This document shows positions 52,386-60,598 of a stretch of DNA of 64,000 bases, piece after piece. Under the pieces are notes generated by a model, which was not told the DNA's origin, made no database searches, and worked only from the letters and a program-made list of their open reading frames with translations. Every line of letters begins with the position of its first letter. Position 1 is the stretch's first letter. The position numbers and the translations under genes were made by a program. Location of the stretch: assembly GCF_001280435.1 (NCBI RefSeq), contig NZ_LBIP01000013.1:1550001-1614000 (forward strand). The letters are read 5' to 3'. This DNA is from Mangrovimonas xylaniphaga. GTDB lineage: Bacteria; Bacteroidota; Bacteroidia; Flavobacteriales; Flavobacteriaceae.

Positions 52386-53273
52386 TTACACCAATTTTGC
52401 TTTAAAAAACGCAATAGTTCGTTCCCAAGCCAAAGCCGCAGCAGCCGCATCATACCTTGGGGTGGTATTGTTATGGAACCCATGATGTACGCCTGGGTAC
52501 ATATAGGCCGTATATGAAATGTTGTGGGTTTTAAGGGAGGCTTCATAGGCGGGCCATCCTGCATTGACACGGGTGTCCAGTTCGGCATAGTGCAGCAATA
52601 GCGGTGCTTTTATTTGGGCTGTTTCCTCATCGTTAGGCTGACTTCCATAAAAGGGCACAGCGGCACCTAGGGTAGGGACTTTTACTGCCATCATGTTCGA
52701 TATCCATCCACCAAAACAAAAACCGACTACGCCTACCTTGCCGTTGCAATTAGGGTGCGATTTTAAGTACTCGAAGGCGGCAATAAAGTCTTCCAACATC
52801 TCATTGCGGTCGCGCTGTTGCTGAAGCGCACGCCCATCATCGTCATTGCCGGGGTAGCCACCTAAAGGGGAGAGGGCATCGGGGGCCAAGGAAATAAAGC
52901 CTTCCAAAGCGGCACGTCTGCCAACATCTTCAATATAGGGATTCAGGCCACGGTTTTCGTGTACTACCACAATACCGGGCAAGGGCCCTTTGGTGTCTTT
53001 GGATTCAGATAACAGACCTTTGATATCGCCTCCACCTTTTGGGGAAGGGTATTGGATGTAAAAGGAATTCAGTCGCTGGTCGTCTACAGGCACCTCTAAG
53101 GTATCCGCATAATTAGGCGAAATAAAACTCAGCAGGGAGGTAACCGTAAGCCCTCCAATAGCATATAAAGACAGCTTTTCGATAAACTGACGGCGGTCTA
53201 GTTTGTTATGGGCGTAGGCATCGTATAGTTCAAATACCTCGGGGTTGAGGTCTTCTTTTTTTATAGGTTTCAT
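52386..53273 (-). CDS. Dienelactone hydrolase family protein
   Basis: 295 residues. An N-terminal RRQFIEKLSLYAIGGLTV segment resembles a Tat-type signal located after about 25 residues, so export is possible. The alpha/beta hydrolase domain has the catalytic Cys in VGFCFGGW, Asp in YAELDTRV and His in GVHHGFHNN, the dienelactone hydrolase triad. Many family members act on ester or lactone bonds in aromatic or sugar compounds. No pathway partner is adjacent. Confidence 0.9.
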   Translation of the reverse strand: MKPIKKEDLNPEVFELYDAYAHNKLDRRQFIEKLSLYAIGGLTVTSLLSFISPNYADTLEVPVDDQRLNSFYIQYPSPKGGGDIKGLLSESKDTKGPLPGIVVVHENRGLNPYIEDVGRRAALEGFISLAPDALSPLGGYPGNDDDGRALQQQRDRNEMLEDFIAAFEYLKSHPNCNGKVGVVGFCFGGWISNMMAVKVPTLGAAVPFYGSQPNDEETAQIKAPLLLHYAELDTRVNAGWPAYEASLKTHNISYTAYMYPGVHHGFHNNTTPRYDAAAAALAWERTIAFFKAKLV

Positions 53274-53479
53274 AACTGCGAATTTTAGGTTTGTAATCTT
53301 TGACTTTGGTACTATGTGTTATGTAGAATAGTATGTGCAAAGGCTTTCTAAGATACGAAAAGTCTTGAAAGGGAGGTGTGTGTTTGTTTGTTTTAAAATG
53401 ATGTGAAGCGTTACAAAAGTGCAATAGGCAGGTATGTCGGTTTGGACTTATTGTTAAGACTTTTTTGCTTTTCAAAAGA

Positions 53480-53593
53480 ACATCCCCCTTAATCCCCCTT
53501 CAAAGGGGGAATCAAGTAACGCTCATTAATTGTCCCCTTGAGGTTACCGAGAGAAAGTACTGCTTTACTCGAAGGTACCGCACGCAGTGTTAT
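53480..53593. repeat. Dispersed intergenic repeat family 1, copy 4 (shortened)
   Basis: CATCCCCCTTAATCCCCC followed by TTCAAAGGGGGAATC, then CCCCTTGAGGTTACCGAGAG and GAAGGTACCGCACGCAGTG. It shares the short form with copy 3. It lies next to a TTCCGC-TTCTA-GCGGAA hairpin (about 53635-53651) and family 2 copy C in the 584-bp gap 53274-53857, which holds no gene that I can support. Confidence 0.85.
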
Positions 53594-53670
53594 AGGGGAA
53601 TTATGTTAATTTTAATAATTACCGACAGGGTGTTCCGCTTCTAGCGGAATGAGATTTAAATGTTGAAAGG

Positions 53671-53853
53671 TGTTTTTTCGTCCTCATGTGAGACTTCGGG
53701 ACCCAACCGCTGAAACGGCCGTAAAATAAAAAGCTGTTTGAGGTTTTACGAGAGTAAAACCGAGTTCTTTTTATTTAGGGCGTGAAGTGCTGTAGGGTGA
53801 ACAAGCACATGCAGACTTGATTTTTTGGCTCTTTTGTATCAAGACAAAAGAGT
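53671..53853. repeat. Dispersed intergenic repeat family 2, copy C
   Basis: It is closely similar to copy A over the GTCCTCATGTGAGACTTCGG part and the GGTTTTAC hairpin. At its end CTCTTTTGT (53829-53837) pairs with ACAAAAGAG (53844-53852) across ATCAAG, a perfect 9-bp stem placed 5 bp after the YdeP-like stop codon, so it may also serve that gene as a terminator. Confidence 0.84.
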
Positions 53854-53857
53854 GTTT

Positions 53858-56158
53858 TCAACTACGAAGTTCCAAACTAACCTTAATCGACTTACTAATT
53901 GGTGTATGACTCTTATCCGCAAACTGATCTATAGGAATCAAGGCATTGGTTTCTGGGAAATAAGCCGCTAAGTTCCCTTGTGGAATATTATAGGCAACTA
54001 CAATAAACCCATATACCTTGCGCTCTACACCATTGTAATGGCTCATGATGTTTACCACATCGCGTTGGGCAAAGCCCGCTTGGTCCATGTCCTTAGGGTT
54101 CATCAAGATCACACGGCGCTCATTATGGATACCGCGGTAACGGTCGTCCAACCCATAGATGGTGGTGTTGAACTGATCGTGCGAACGAATGGTCATCAAT
54201 AAATATTCGCCCTCGTGCAACTCGTGTTTAGGTGCTTGGGTAATACTGAACTGGGCCCGTTGGTTGGGCAGTCGGCTAAAGTCTAAACGGCGTACATTGT
54301 TGGGTAAGTAATAGCCGCCATCTTTAGATTTGGTATTTACATCCTTAAAACCTTGTACCACTTGCCCTAATTTCTCACGTACCAAATCATAGTTAGACCC
54401 CAAAGAAAGCCAATCTACAGGATGGTTCCCTTGGAAATAAGCATGGGCAATACCTGAGACAATTTCGGGTTCGCTCTTTAAATGCGAGGAGGCAGGGGGC
54501 AACATACCCTTGGTTTGGTGTACCACACCCATGCTGTTCTCTACGGTTAAATGACGACGGGAGTTGCCTTTCATGTCAATTTCCGAACGACCCAAAGTAG
54601 GCAATATCAAGGCGGTTTGCCCTGTGATAAGGTGACTGCGGTTCAACTTGGTACTAATCTGTACGGTGAGTTCACAGCGCTGCAGGGCTTCTGCTGTAAA
54701 TTCGGTATCAGAGGCTGCTGAAACAAAGTTTCCTCCGAGGCCTATAAATACCTTGGCGTCTTTATTGTGCATGGCCTGAATGGCGTGAACCACATCATAA
54801 CCCGACTTGGTGGGCGGGTCAAAATTGAAGGTGTCCTTTACGGCCTGGTTGTAGTTTTTGGACACATAATGCATGATTCCTACGGTACGGTCGCCTTGTA
54901 CATTGCTGTGCCCGCGTACAGGACAGGTACCGGCACCGGGCTTGCCAAGACTGCCTTTCAACAAGAGCAGGTTGACGCATTCCTTGATGTTATCGACACC
55001 GTTTTTATGTTGTGTAAGGCCCATGGCCCAACAGATGATGATTTTACTTGATTTGGCGAGGATGTTGACCACCTCGTCAATGAGGTGCGAAGGCACGCCA
55101 CAGGCGTTCAGCAGGGCTGCTTCCGAATCGTTGCCAAGGTTTTTGATAAAGGCATCATAACCGTGGGTGTAGGTCTTGATGAATTCATGGTCAAATACCT
55201 GTTGCCCTTGTTGGTCCAAAGCAGCCAAACGTTTCTGGATGAGTTTTAGCAGGGCAATATCCTGGTTGATTTTCACTTGAAGGTGAATGTCGGTAAGGGC
55301 TACGCCACTACCTAAAAGACCATTCACTTCCTGTGGGTTTTTAAATCGGATCAGGCCAGCTTCTTCCAGTGGATTGACACTGATCACTGTGCCACCATTG
55401 CTCTTGCATTTTTCAAGTGCCGACAGCATACGTGGGTGGTTGGTGCCGGGATTCTGACCAATAACCATCACCACTTCGGCTTTGTTAAAGTCTTCCAGCG
55501 TTACCGAACCTTTGCCGATCCCTAAGGTTTCCGAGAGGCCAACCCCACTGGATTCGTGGCACATATTGGAACAGTCGGGCATGTTGTTGGTGCCAAAAGC
55601 ACGGGCGAACAGACCATACAAAAAGGCCGCTTCGTTACTGGAGCGTCCCGAGGTATAAAAGATGGCCTCGTCTGGATGTTGGAGGCTGTGCAACTGCTCT
55701 GCAATAAGGCTGAAGGCCTCGACCCAAGAGATGGGTTCGTAATGAATGCTATTGGGGCGCAGTACCATAGGCTCCATCAAGCGCCCACTGCGGCCTATTT
55801 CATAGTCGGACCAACGCGAAAGTTCCTCCACCGAATATTTACTGAAAAAGTCACGGTCTACCTTTTTGGTGGTGGCTTCTTCGGCAAGGGCTTTGGCCCC
55901 ATTTTCGCAGTATTCCCCAAGGTTGGAACGCTTTTCAGGATCGGGCCATGCGCAACCAGGGCAATCAAAGCCTCCTTTTTGGTTCATGTGAGACAGGGTG
56001 CGCAAGCCGCGTACAATGCCCATTTCCTTATAAATATGCTCAAAGGCTACCTTTATGGCGGGTGTGCCGGCGGCATATTGGCCTGGAGAAGTGAGTTCTA
56101 GACCTGTGAATTCTGGGTTGCTATGTATGCTGATATCGCGCTTGCGTGATTTGCTCAT
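53858..56158 (-). CDS. FdhF/YdeP family molybdopterin oxidoreductase
   Basis: 766 residues. Cytosolic: no Tat or Sec signal. The N-terminal GGFDCPGCAWPDP and EYCENGAKA cysteine pattern is the YdeP-type Fe-S motif, unlike classical formate dehydrogenases. A molybdopterin body with NMCHESSGVGLSETLG (probable Mo-ligand Cys) and a C-terminal dinucleotide-binding domain (MTIRSHDQFNTTIYG) follow. There is no in-frame UGA, so it is not a selenoprotein. YdeP is linked to acid resistance in E. coli, but the reaction is unknown. No electron-transfer subunit genes adjoin. Confidence 0.92.
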   Translation of the reverse strand: MSKSRKRDISIHSNPEFTGLELTSPGQYAAGTPAIKVAFEHIYKEMGIVRGLRTLSHMNQKGGFDCPGCAWPDPEKRSNLGEYCENGAKALAEEATTKKVDRDFFSKYSVEELSRWSDYEIGRSGRLMEPMVLRPNSIHYEPISWVEAFSLIAEQLHSLQHPDEAIFYTSGRSSNEAAFLYGLFARAFGTNNMPDCSNMCHESSGVGLSETLGIGKGSVTLEDFNKAEVVMVIGQNPGTNHPRMLSALEKCKSNGGTVISVNPLEEAGLIRFKNPQEVNGLLGSGVALTDIHLQVKINQDIALLKLIQKRLAALDQQGQQVFDHEFIKTYTHGYDAFIKNLGNDSEAALLNACGVPSHLIDEVVNILAKSSKIIICWAMGLTQHKNGVDNIKECVNLLLLKGSLGKPGAGTCPVRGHSNVQGDRTVGIMHYVSKNYNQAVKDTFNFDPPTKSGYDVVHAIQAMHNKDAKVFIGLGGNFVSAASDTEFTAEALQRCELTVQISTKLNRSHLITGQTALILPTLGRSEIDMKGNSRRHLTVENSMGVVHQTKGMLPPASSHLKSEPEIVSGIAHAYFQGNHPVDWLSLGSNYDLVREKLGQVVQGFKDVNTKSKDGGYYLPNNVRRLDFSRLPNQRAQFSITQAPKHELHEGEYLLMTIRSHDQFNTTIYGLDDRYRGIHNERRVILMNPKDMDQAGFAQRDVVNIMSHYNGVERKVYGFIVVAYNIPQGNLAAYFPETNALIPIDQFADKSHTPISKSIKVSLELRS

Positions 56159-56289
56159 GGGTACTGTAATTAACCTATAAAAAGGGCTTGATTTGTAACA
56201 AAGGGATAAAATTACAATTTTTAAGGGGATGTGTTTTAATTTATCGCAAATTAACCGTATTTTTTATGTGAAATTCATAATGCCGCAAT

Positions 56290-56321
56290 AACCACGAACA
56301 GAGGGCATTCGTGGTTTTTTT
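56290..56321 (+). terminator. Rho-independent terminator-like hairpin without upstream gene
   Basis: AACCACGAA (56290-56298) pairs with TTCGTGGTT (56308-56316), followed by Ts to 56321, giving a plus-strand terminator shape. Yet the genes to its left are on the minus strand. It may block antisense readthrough into the uronate operon, or be left over from a lost gene. Confidence 0.6.
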
Positions 56322-56364
56322 GTTGGGGCAGGGGTAAAATGATAGGATATATCATAATTTATAC

Positions 56365-56386
56365 TATATTTGTGTAATCGATTACA
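56365..56386 (+). promoter_or_regulatory. kdu operon promoter -7 box with abutting LacI-type operator
   Basis: TATATTTG (56365-56372) fits the Bacteroidota TAnnTTTG -7 element. It is followed directly by the perfect palindrome TGTAATCGATTACA (56373-56386), 12 bp before the kduI start. The ATCGAT-centred palindrome is of the size and form used by LacI-family repressors of sugar operons; binding there would cover the transcription start. No regulator gene is in the window. Confidence 0.65.
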
Positions 56387-56398
56387 TAAAACAGAGAT

Positions 56399-57235
56399 AT
56401 GACACATTCAGAATTTAGGTATGCATCCCATCCAGTAGATGCCAGAGCCTACGGAACAGAGGAATTACGCCAACACTTTTTAATCCCTAACTTATTCGTT
56501 GAGGATCAGATTAATTTGACGTATTCCATGTACGATAGGTATGTGGTTGGAGGGGCCATGCCTGTTGGTAAAGAATTGAAGTTGGAAACCATTCCTTACT
56601 TGAAGTCTGAAAACTTTTTGGACCGTAGGGAAATGGGAATTGTAAATGTGGGCGGTCGAGGAACCGTAACCGTAGATGGCGAAGTGTTTGAATTGGCTAA
56701 GAAGGAGGCGCTATACATTGGAAAAGATACCAAGGATGTGGTGTTTGCCAGTGCCGAAGGAGAGCAGGCCTTGTTCTATATCAATTCTGCACCGGCCCAT
56801 ACAAAATACCCAACAATGAAAGTTGGGAAGGAAAATGCCGAAGTTATTGAGCTTGGAGACGAGAAGTATGCCAACAAGCGCATCTTGAACAAATTGATCG
56901 TGAACAGCATTGTAAAAACCTGTCAGTTACAAATGGGATTGACCGAGTTATTGCCAGGGAATGTATGGAACACGATGCCTGCCCATACCCACACCAGACG
57001 TATGGAGGCTTATTTCTATTTCGATTTGGAAGAAGGGCAAACCATTAGTCACTTTATGGGAGAGCCAGAACATACACGCCATATTTTCATGGAAAGCAAT
57101 CAGGCGGTGTTGTCGCCAGAGTGGTCTATCCACTCCGGATCGGGAACGTCCAACTACTCCTTTATTTGGGGAATGGCTGGGGAGAACCTAGACTATGGCG
57201 ATATGGATACCCGCACTCCTAACGAATTAAGATAG
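56399..57235 (+). CDS. kduI: 5-dehydro-4-deoxy-D-glucuronate isomerase
   Basis: 278 residues, normal length. A cupin fold with the zinc-binding HTHTRRMEAYFYF stretch and a later HSGSGTSNY. It converts 5-keto-4-deoxyuronate, released by polyuronate lyases, to 2,5-diketo-3-deoxygluconate (DKI to DKII). It is the first gene of an eight-gene plus-strand operon, 5 bp before kduD. Expression is probably induced by uronates through the operator just upstream. Confidence 0.96.
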   Translation: MTHSEFRYASHPVDARAYGTEELRQHFLIPNLFVEDQINLTYSMYDRYVVGGAMPVGKELKLETIPYLKSENFLDRREMGIVNVGGRGTVTVDGEVFELAKKEALYIGKDTKDVVFASAEGEQALFYINSAPAHTKYPTMKVGKENAEVIELGDEKYANKRILNKLIVNSIVKTCQLQMGLTELLPGNVWNTMPAHTHTRRMEAYFYFDLEEGQTISHFMGEPEHTRHIFMESNQAVLSPEWSIHSGSGTSNYSFIWGMAGENLDYGDMDTRTPNELR

Positions 57236-57240
57236 GCCCT

Positions 57241-58026
57241 ATGACACTATTTGATTTAACGGGAAAAATTGCCTTGGTTACAGGAGGGACCCATGGACTT
57301 GGAATGGCTATGGCCGAAGGGCTGGCAGACGCCGGCGCACAATTGATCATAACCAGTACGACACCAGCCAAATTGGAAGCGGCTCTAGAGCACTACCGTG
57401 GCAAGGGCTATCAAGCATCGGGATACTTATTTGATGTAACCGATGAAACCTTGGCAGCACAGATGGTGGAGCAAATGGTACAGGAACAGGGCGAAATTGA
57501 TATTCTGGTAAACAACGCTGGGATCATTAAAAGAGAACCTGCCTTGACTATGAAAATTGACGAGTTCAGACGTGTGGTGGATGTAGACTTGGTTGGTGCC
57601 TTTATCATGGCGCAACTAGTGGGTAACCGCATGGTGAAGAACGGTGGAGGAAAGATTATCAATATCTGCTCCATGATGAGTGAATTGGGGCGCAATACCG
57701 TAAGTGCCTATGCTGCTGCCAAAGGTGGTTTGAAGATGCTGACGCGTAACCTTGCCACCGAATGGGCCAAATACAACATTCAAGTGAATGGGATTGGTCC
57801 TGGGTATTTTGCGACCTCGCAAACGGCACCTATCCGTGTGGATGGACACCCTTTCAATGAATTTATCATCAACAGAACCCCTTCTGCACGTTGGGGGAAT
57901 CCAGAAGATTTAGCCGGAACCGCTGTGTTCTTGGCGTCTAGAGCTAGTGACTTTGTCAATGGCCAAATTGTATATGTGGATGGGGGAATCCTGGCAACCA
58001 TCGGGAAGCCGTCCAACGAAGATTAA
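57241..58026 (+). CDS. kduD: 2-dehydro-3-deoxy-D-gluconate 5-dehydrogenase
   Basis: 261 residues. Classical short-chain dehydrogenase: cofactor motif TGGTHGLGMAM, NNAG, active-site Ser (ICSMMSELG) and YAAAK. It reduces 2,5-diketo-3-deoxygluconate to 2-keto-3-deoxygluconate (KDG) with NAD(P)H. The position after kduI supports KduD over other SDRs. The start codon follows the kduI stop by 5 bp. Confidence 0.94.
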   Translation: MTLFDLTGKIALVTGGTHGLGMAMAEGLADAGAQLIITSTTPAKLEAALEHYRGKGYQASGYLFDVTDETLAAQMVEQMVQEQGEIDILVNNAGIIKREPALTMKIDEFRRVVDVDLVGAFIMAQLVGNRMVKNGGGKIINICSMMSELGRNTVSAYAAAKGGLKMLTRNLATEWAKYNIQVNGIGPGYFATSQTAPIRVDGHPFNEFIINRTPSARWGNPEDLAGTAVFLASRASDFVNGQIVYVDGGILATIGKPSNED

Positions 58027-58044
58027 TAACAAACAAAAAAGGAT

Positions 58045-59439
58045 ATGTCATTTATACATGATAATTTTCTGTTAGAAACGAAGCAGGCCCAAGAGTTGTA
58101 CCACAACTACGCGGCCAAAATGCCTATTATAGATTACCATTGCCATTTGCCGCCGGCAGATATTGCCAATGATACCGTGTTTGAAAACATTACCAAGATT
58201 TGGATCAATGGCGACCATTATAAATGGCGCGCCATGCGTACCTTGGGTGTAGATGAAACCTACATCACAGGAAATGCTTCCGATAAGGAGAAGTTTGCGC
58301 ATTGGGCCAAAACCGTGCCTTATACCATGCGTAACCCTTTGTACCATTGGACGCATTTGGAGCTGGCACGTTATTACGACGTGTACGACCTGTTGAGTGA
58401 GAAGACTGCCGATGCTGTGTATACAAAAACAGCAGAGTTGTTGAACTCGCCAGGCTACAGCTGCCAAAACTTGTTGAAGAAAATGAACGTGGAGGTGGTG
58501 TGTACTACCGAAGATCCAATAGATTCTTTGGATCACCACGCGAGATTGGCACAAAGCGATGCTACAGTGAAAATGAGCACCGCTTTTAGACCAGATAAGG
58601 CCATTATGATTGGCAGCGATGCTTTCAATGCCTATTTGGACAGTCTTGAAAAGGTGGCCGAAATGGACATTCGTACTTATGACGATTTGAAAACGGCTTT
58701 GCGCAAGCGTATCGACTATTTCCATGAACATGGTTGTCGTTTGTCAGACCACGGATTGAACCAAATTTCATTTGAACCTGCTACCGAAAGTGAAGTGAAA
58801 GCTATTTTCTCCAAAAAACGAGAAGGGAAAGCTTTGAGTCGTACTGAGGTGCTTCAATTTGAAACAGCTGTGTTGTTATACTTGGCCGAAACCTATCACG
58901 AGTTGGGCTGGGTACAACAGTACCACTTAGGAGCTTTAAGAAACAACAATACCCGTATGTTGGCACAATTGGGGCCAGATACAGGATGGGATTCTATTGG
59001 CGATTATTCGCAAGCAGAGACCTTGTCGAAGTTCTTAAATGCTTTGGATACCAAAGACAAATTAACCAAGACTATTTTGTACAACCTAAACCCTGCCGAT
59101 AACGAGGTGATGGCTACCATGATTGGAAACTTCAATGATGGCACTATCAAAGGAAAAGTGCAATTGGGCTCTGGTTGGTGGTTCTTGGACCAAAAGGACG
59201 GGATGGAAAAACAAATGAACGCCCTGTCCAATATGGGATTGATCAGTTGCTTTATTGGAATGTTAACCGATTCCAGAAGCTTTATGTCTTTCCCGCGCCA
59301 TGAATATTTCCGTAGAGTTTTGTGCAACCTGTTTGGAAACGAAATGCACAGAGGCGAATTGCCAAACGATATGGAATGGATTGGCAAACTGGTGTCGGAC
59401 ATCAGTTATAACAATGCAAACGAATATTTTAAATTTTAA
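58045..59439 (+). CDS. uxaC: Glucuronate (uronate) isomerase
   Basis: 464 residues, full length. Amidohydrolase-fold with IIDYHCHLPPADIA (metal HxH) near residue 35, WTHLELARYYDV and a C-terminal LTDSRSFMSFPRHEYFRRVL typical of UxaC. It converts D-glucuronate to D-fructuronate or D-galacturonate to D-tagaturonate. The following oxidoreductase and dehydratase steps (UxuB/UxuA or UxaB/UxaA) are not in this window, so the saturated-uronate branch is incomplete here. Confidence 0.96.
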   Translation: MSFIHDNFLLETKQAQELYHNYAAKMPIIDYHCHLPPADIANDTVFENITKIWINGDHYKWRAMRTLGVDETYITGNASDKEKFAHWAKTVPYTMRNPLYHWTHLELARYYDVYDLLSEKTADAVYTKTAELLNSPGYSCQNLLKKMNVEVVCTTEDPIDSLDHHARLAQSDATVKMSTAFRPDKAIMIGSDAFNAYLDSLEKVAEMDIRTYDDLKTALRKRIDYFHEHGCRLSDHGLNQISFEPATESEVKAIFSKKREGKALSRTEVLQFETAVLLYLAETYHELGWVQQYHLGALRNNNTRMLAQLGPDTGWDSIGDYSQAETLSKFLNALDTKDKLTKTILYNLNPADNEVMATMIGNFNDGTIKGKVQLGSGWWFLDQKDGMEKQMNALSNMGLISCFIGMLTDSRSFMSFPRHEYFRRVLCNLFGNEMHRGELPNDMEWIGKLVSDISYNNANEYFKF

Positions 59440-59466
59440 TAAACTAATAAAAAACAATACATACCA

Positions 59467-60513
59467 ATGAAAAAAGTAGTCACTTTTGGAGAGATTATGT
59501 TGCGCTTGGCGCCTCCAGGATTTTTGAGATTTTCACAGACCAATTCGTTTGATGTAGTGTACGGAGGAGGAGAATCCAATGTTGCTGTGTCGTTGGCAAA
59601 TTATGGGGTTCCTGTAGATTTTGTGACCAGATTACCTAAAAACGATATTGGAGAATGTGCCCTTATGGAAATGCGTAAAAGAGGGGTGAACACACAAAAC
59701 ATCATCTTTGGTGGTGACCGTTTGGGAATCTACTTTTTGGAAACTGGAGCCGTATCCCGTGGTTCTAAAGTGGTGTATGACAGAGCACATTCTGCCATTA
59801 GTGAAATCCAACCGGGAATGATTGATTGGGATCAGGTATTTGAAGGCGCAGGATGGTTCCACTGGACTGGTATTACACCAGCGATTTCCCAAAGTGCTGC
59901 CGATGTGTGCTTGGAAGCTGTAAAAGCGGCAAGTGCTAAGGGTATTACCATTTCAACCGATTTGAACTACCGTGCCAAGTTATGGAAGTATTGTGATGCG
60001 GCCCATAGAGAAAAAATCATGACCGAATTGACATCATATTGTGATATCGTTCTAGGAAATGAGGAAGATGCAGAAATGCACTTTGGAATCAAGCCAGAAG
60101 GGATTTCAGTACAAACAGAAGGGCACAATGTGAAAGCAGAAGCGTTCTTGTCTGTATGTCAGCAAATGATGGAGAAATTCCCAAAGGCCAAAAAAGTGAT
60201 CACGACCTTGAGAGGTTCTATTTCGGCATCCCACAACACATGGGCAGGGGTATTATACGATGGTAAAACAATGTTTGAAACCCGTCAGTACCAAATCACC
60301 GATATCGTAGACCGTGTAGGTGGAGGAGATTCCTTTATGGGAGGATTGATCTACGGATTGTTGGAATATCCGGAAGATGATCAAAACGCATTGGATTTTG
60401 CGGTAGCAGCATCCTGTTTGAAACACACTATTAAAGGTGATGCCAACTTGGTAACCATCGATGAGGTTAAAAAATTGATGGGAGGAGATGCTTCCGGAAG
60501 AGTAGCGAGATAA
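59467..60513 (+). CDS. kdgK: 2-dehydro-3-deoxygluconokinase
   Basis: 348 residues. PfkB-family sugar kinase: N-terminal TFGEIMLRLAPPG, GGGESNVAVSLANYG, and C-terminal DRVGGGDSFMGGLIYG with the catalytic Asp. It phosphorylates KDG to KDPG with ATP. It lies between uxaC and the aldolase gene, as expected for the pathway. An 85-bp gap with a hairpin separates it from the aldolase. Confidence 0.95.
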   Translation: MKKVVTFGEIMLRLAPPGFLRFSQTNSFDVVYGGGESNVAVSLANYGVPVDFVTRLPKNDIGECALMEMRKRGVNTQNIIFGGDRLGIYFLETGAVSRGSKVVYDRAHSAISEIQPGMIDWDQVFEGAGWFHWTGITPAISQSAADVCLEAVKAASAKGITISTDLNYRAKLWKYCDAAHREKIMTELTSYCDIVLGNEEDAEMHFGIKPEGISVQTEGHNVKAEAFLSVCQQMMEKFPKAKKVITTLRGSISASHNTWAGVLYDGKTMFETRQYQITDIVDRVGGGDSFMGGLIYGLLEYPEDDQNALDFAVAASCLKHTIKGDANLVTIDEVKKLMGGDASGRVAR

Positions 60514-60541
60514 TTCAATAGACAATAAATATTGGGTACAT

Positions 60542-60572
60542 ACATGTTGGGTTAGTCTAATTCCCAACATGT
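60542..60572 (+). promoter_or_regulatory. 10-bp perfect hairpin between kdgK and kdgA
   Basis: ACATGTTGGG (60542-60551) and CCCAACATGT (60563-60572) are separated by 11 nt. No T-run follows, so termination is unlikely. In the only wide gap of this operon it could protect or process the mRNA and set different levels for the genes on either side. Confidence 0.55.
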
Positions 60573-60598
60573 AGGCCCATCTTCAATAGTAAACTAAA

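Noticed and set aside
53858-56158. Selenocysteine-containing formate dehydrogenase
   Set aside because: No in-frame UGA; the cysteine pattern and length fit the YdeP-type group.
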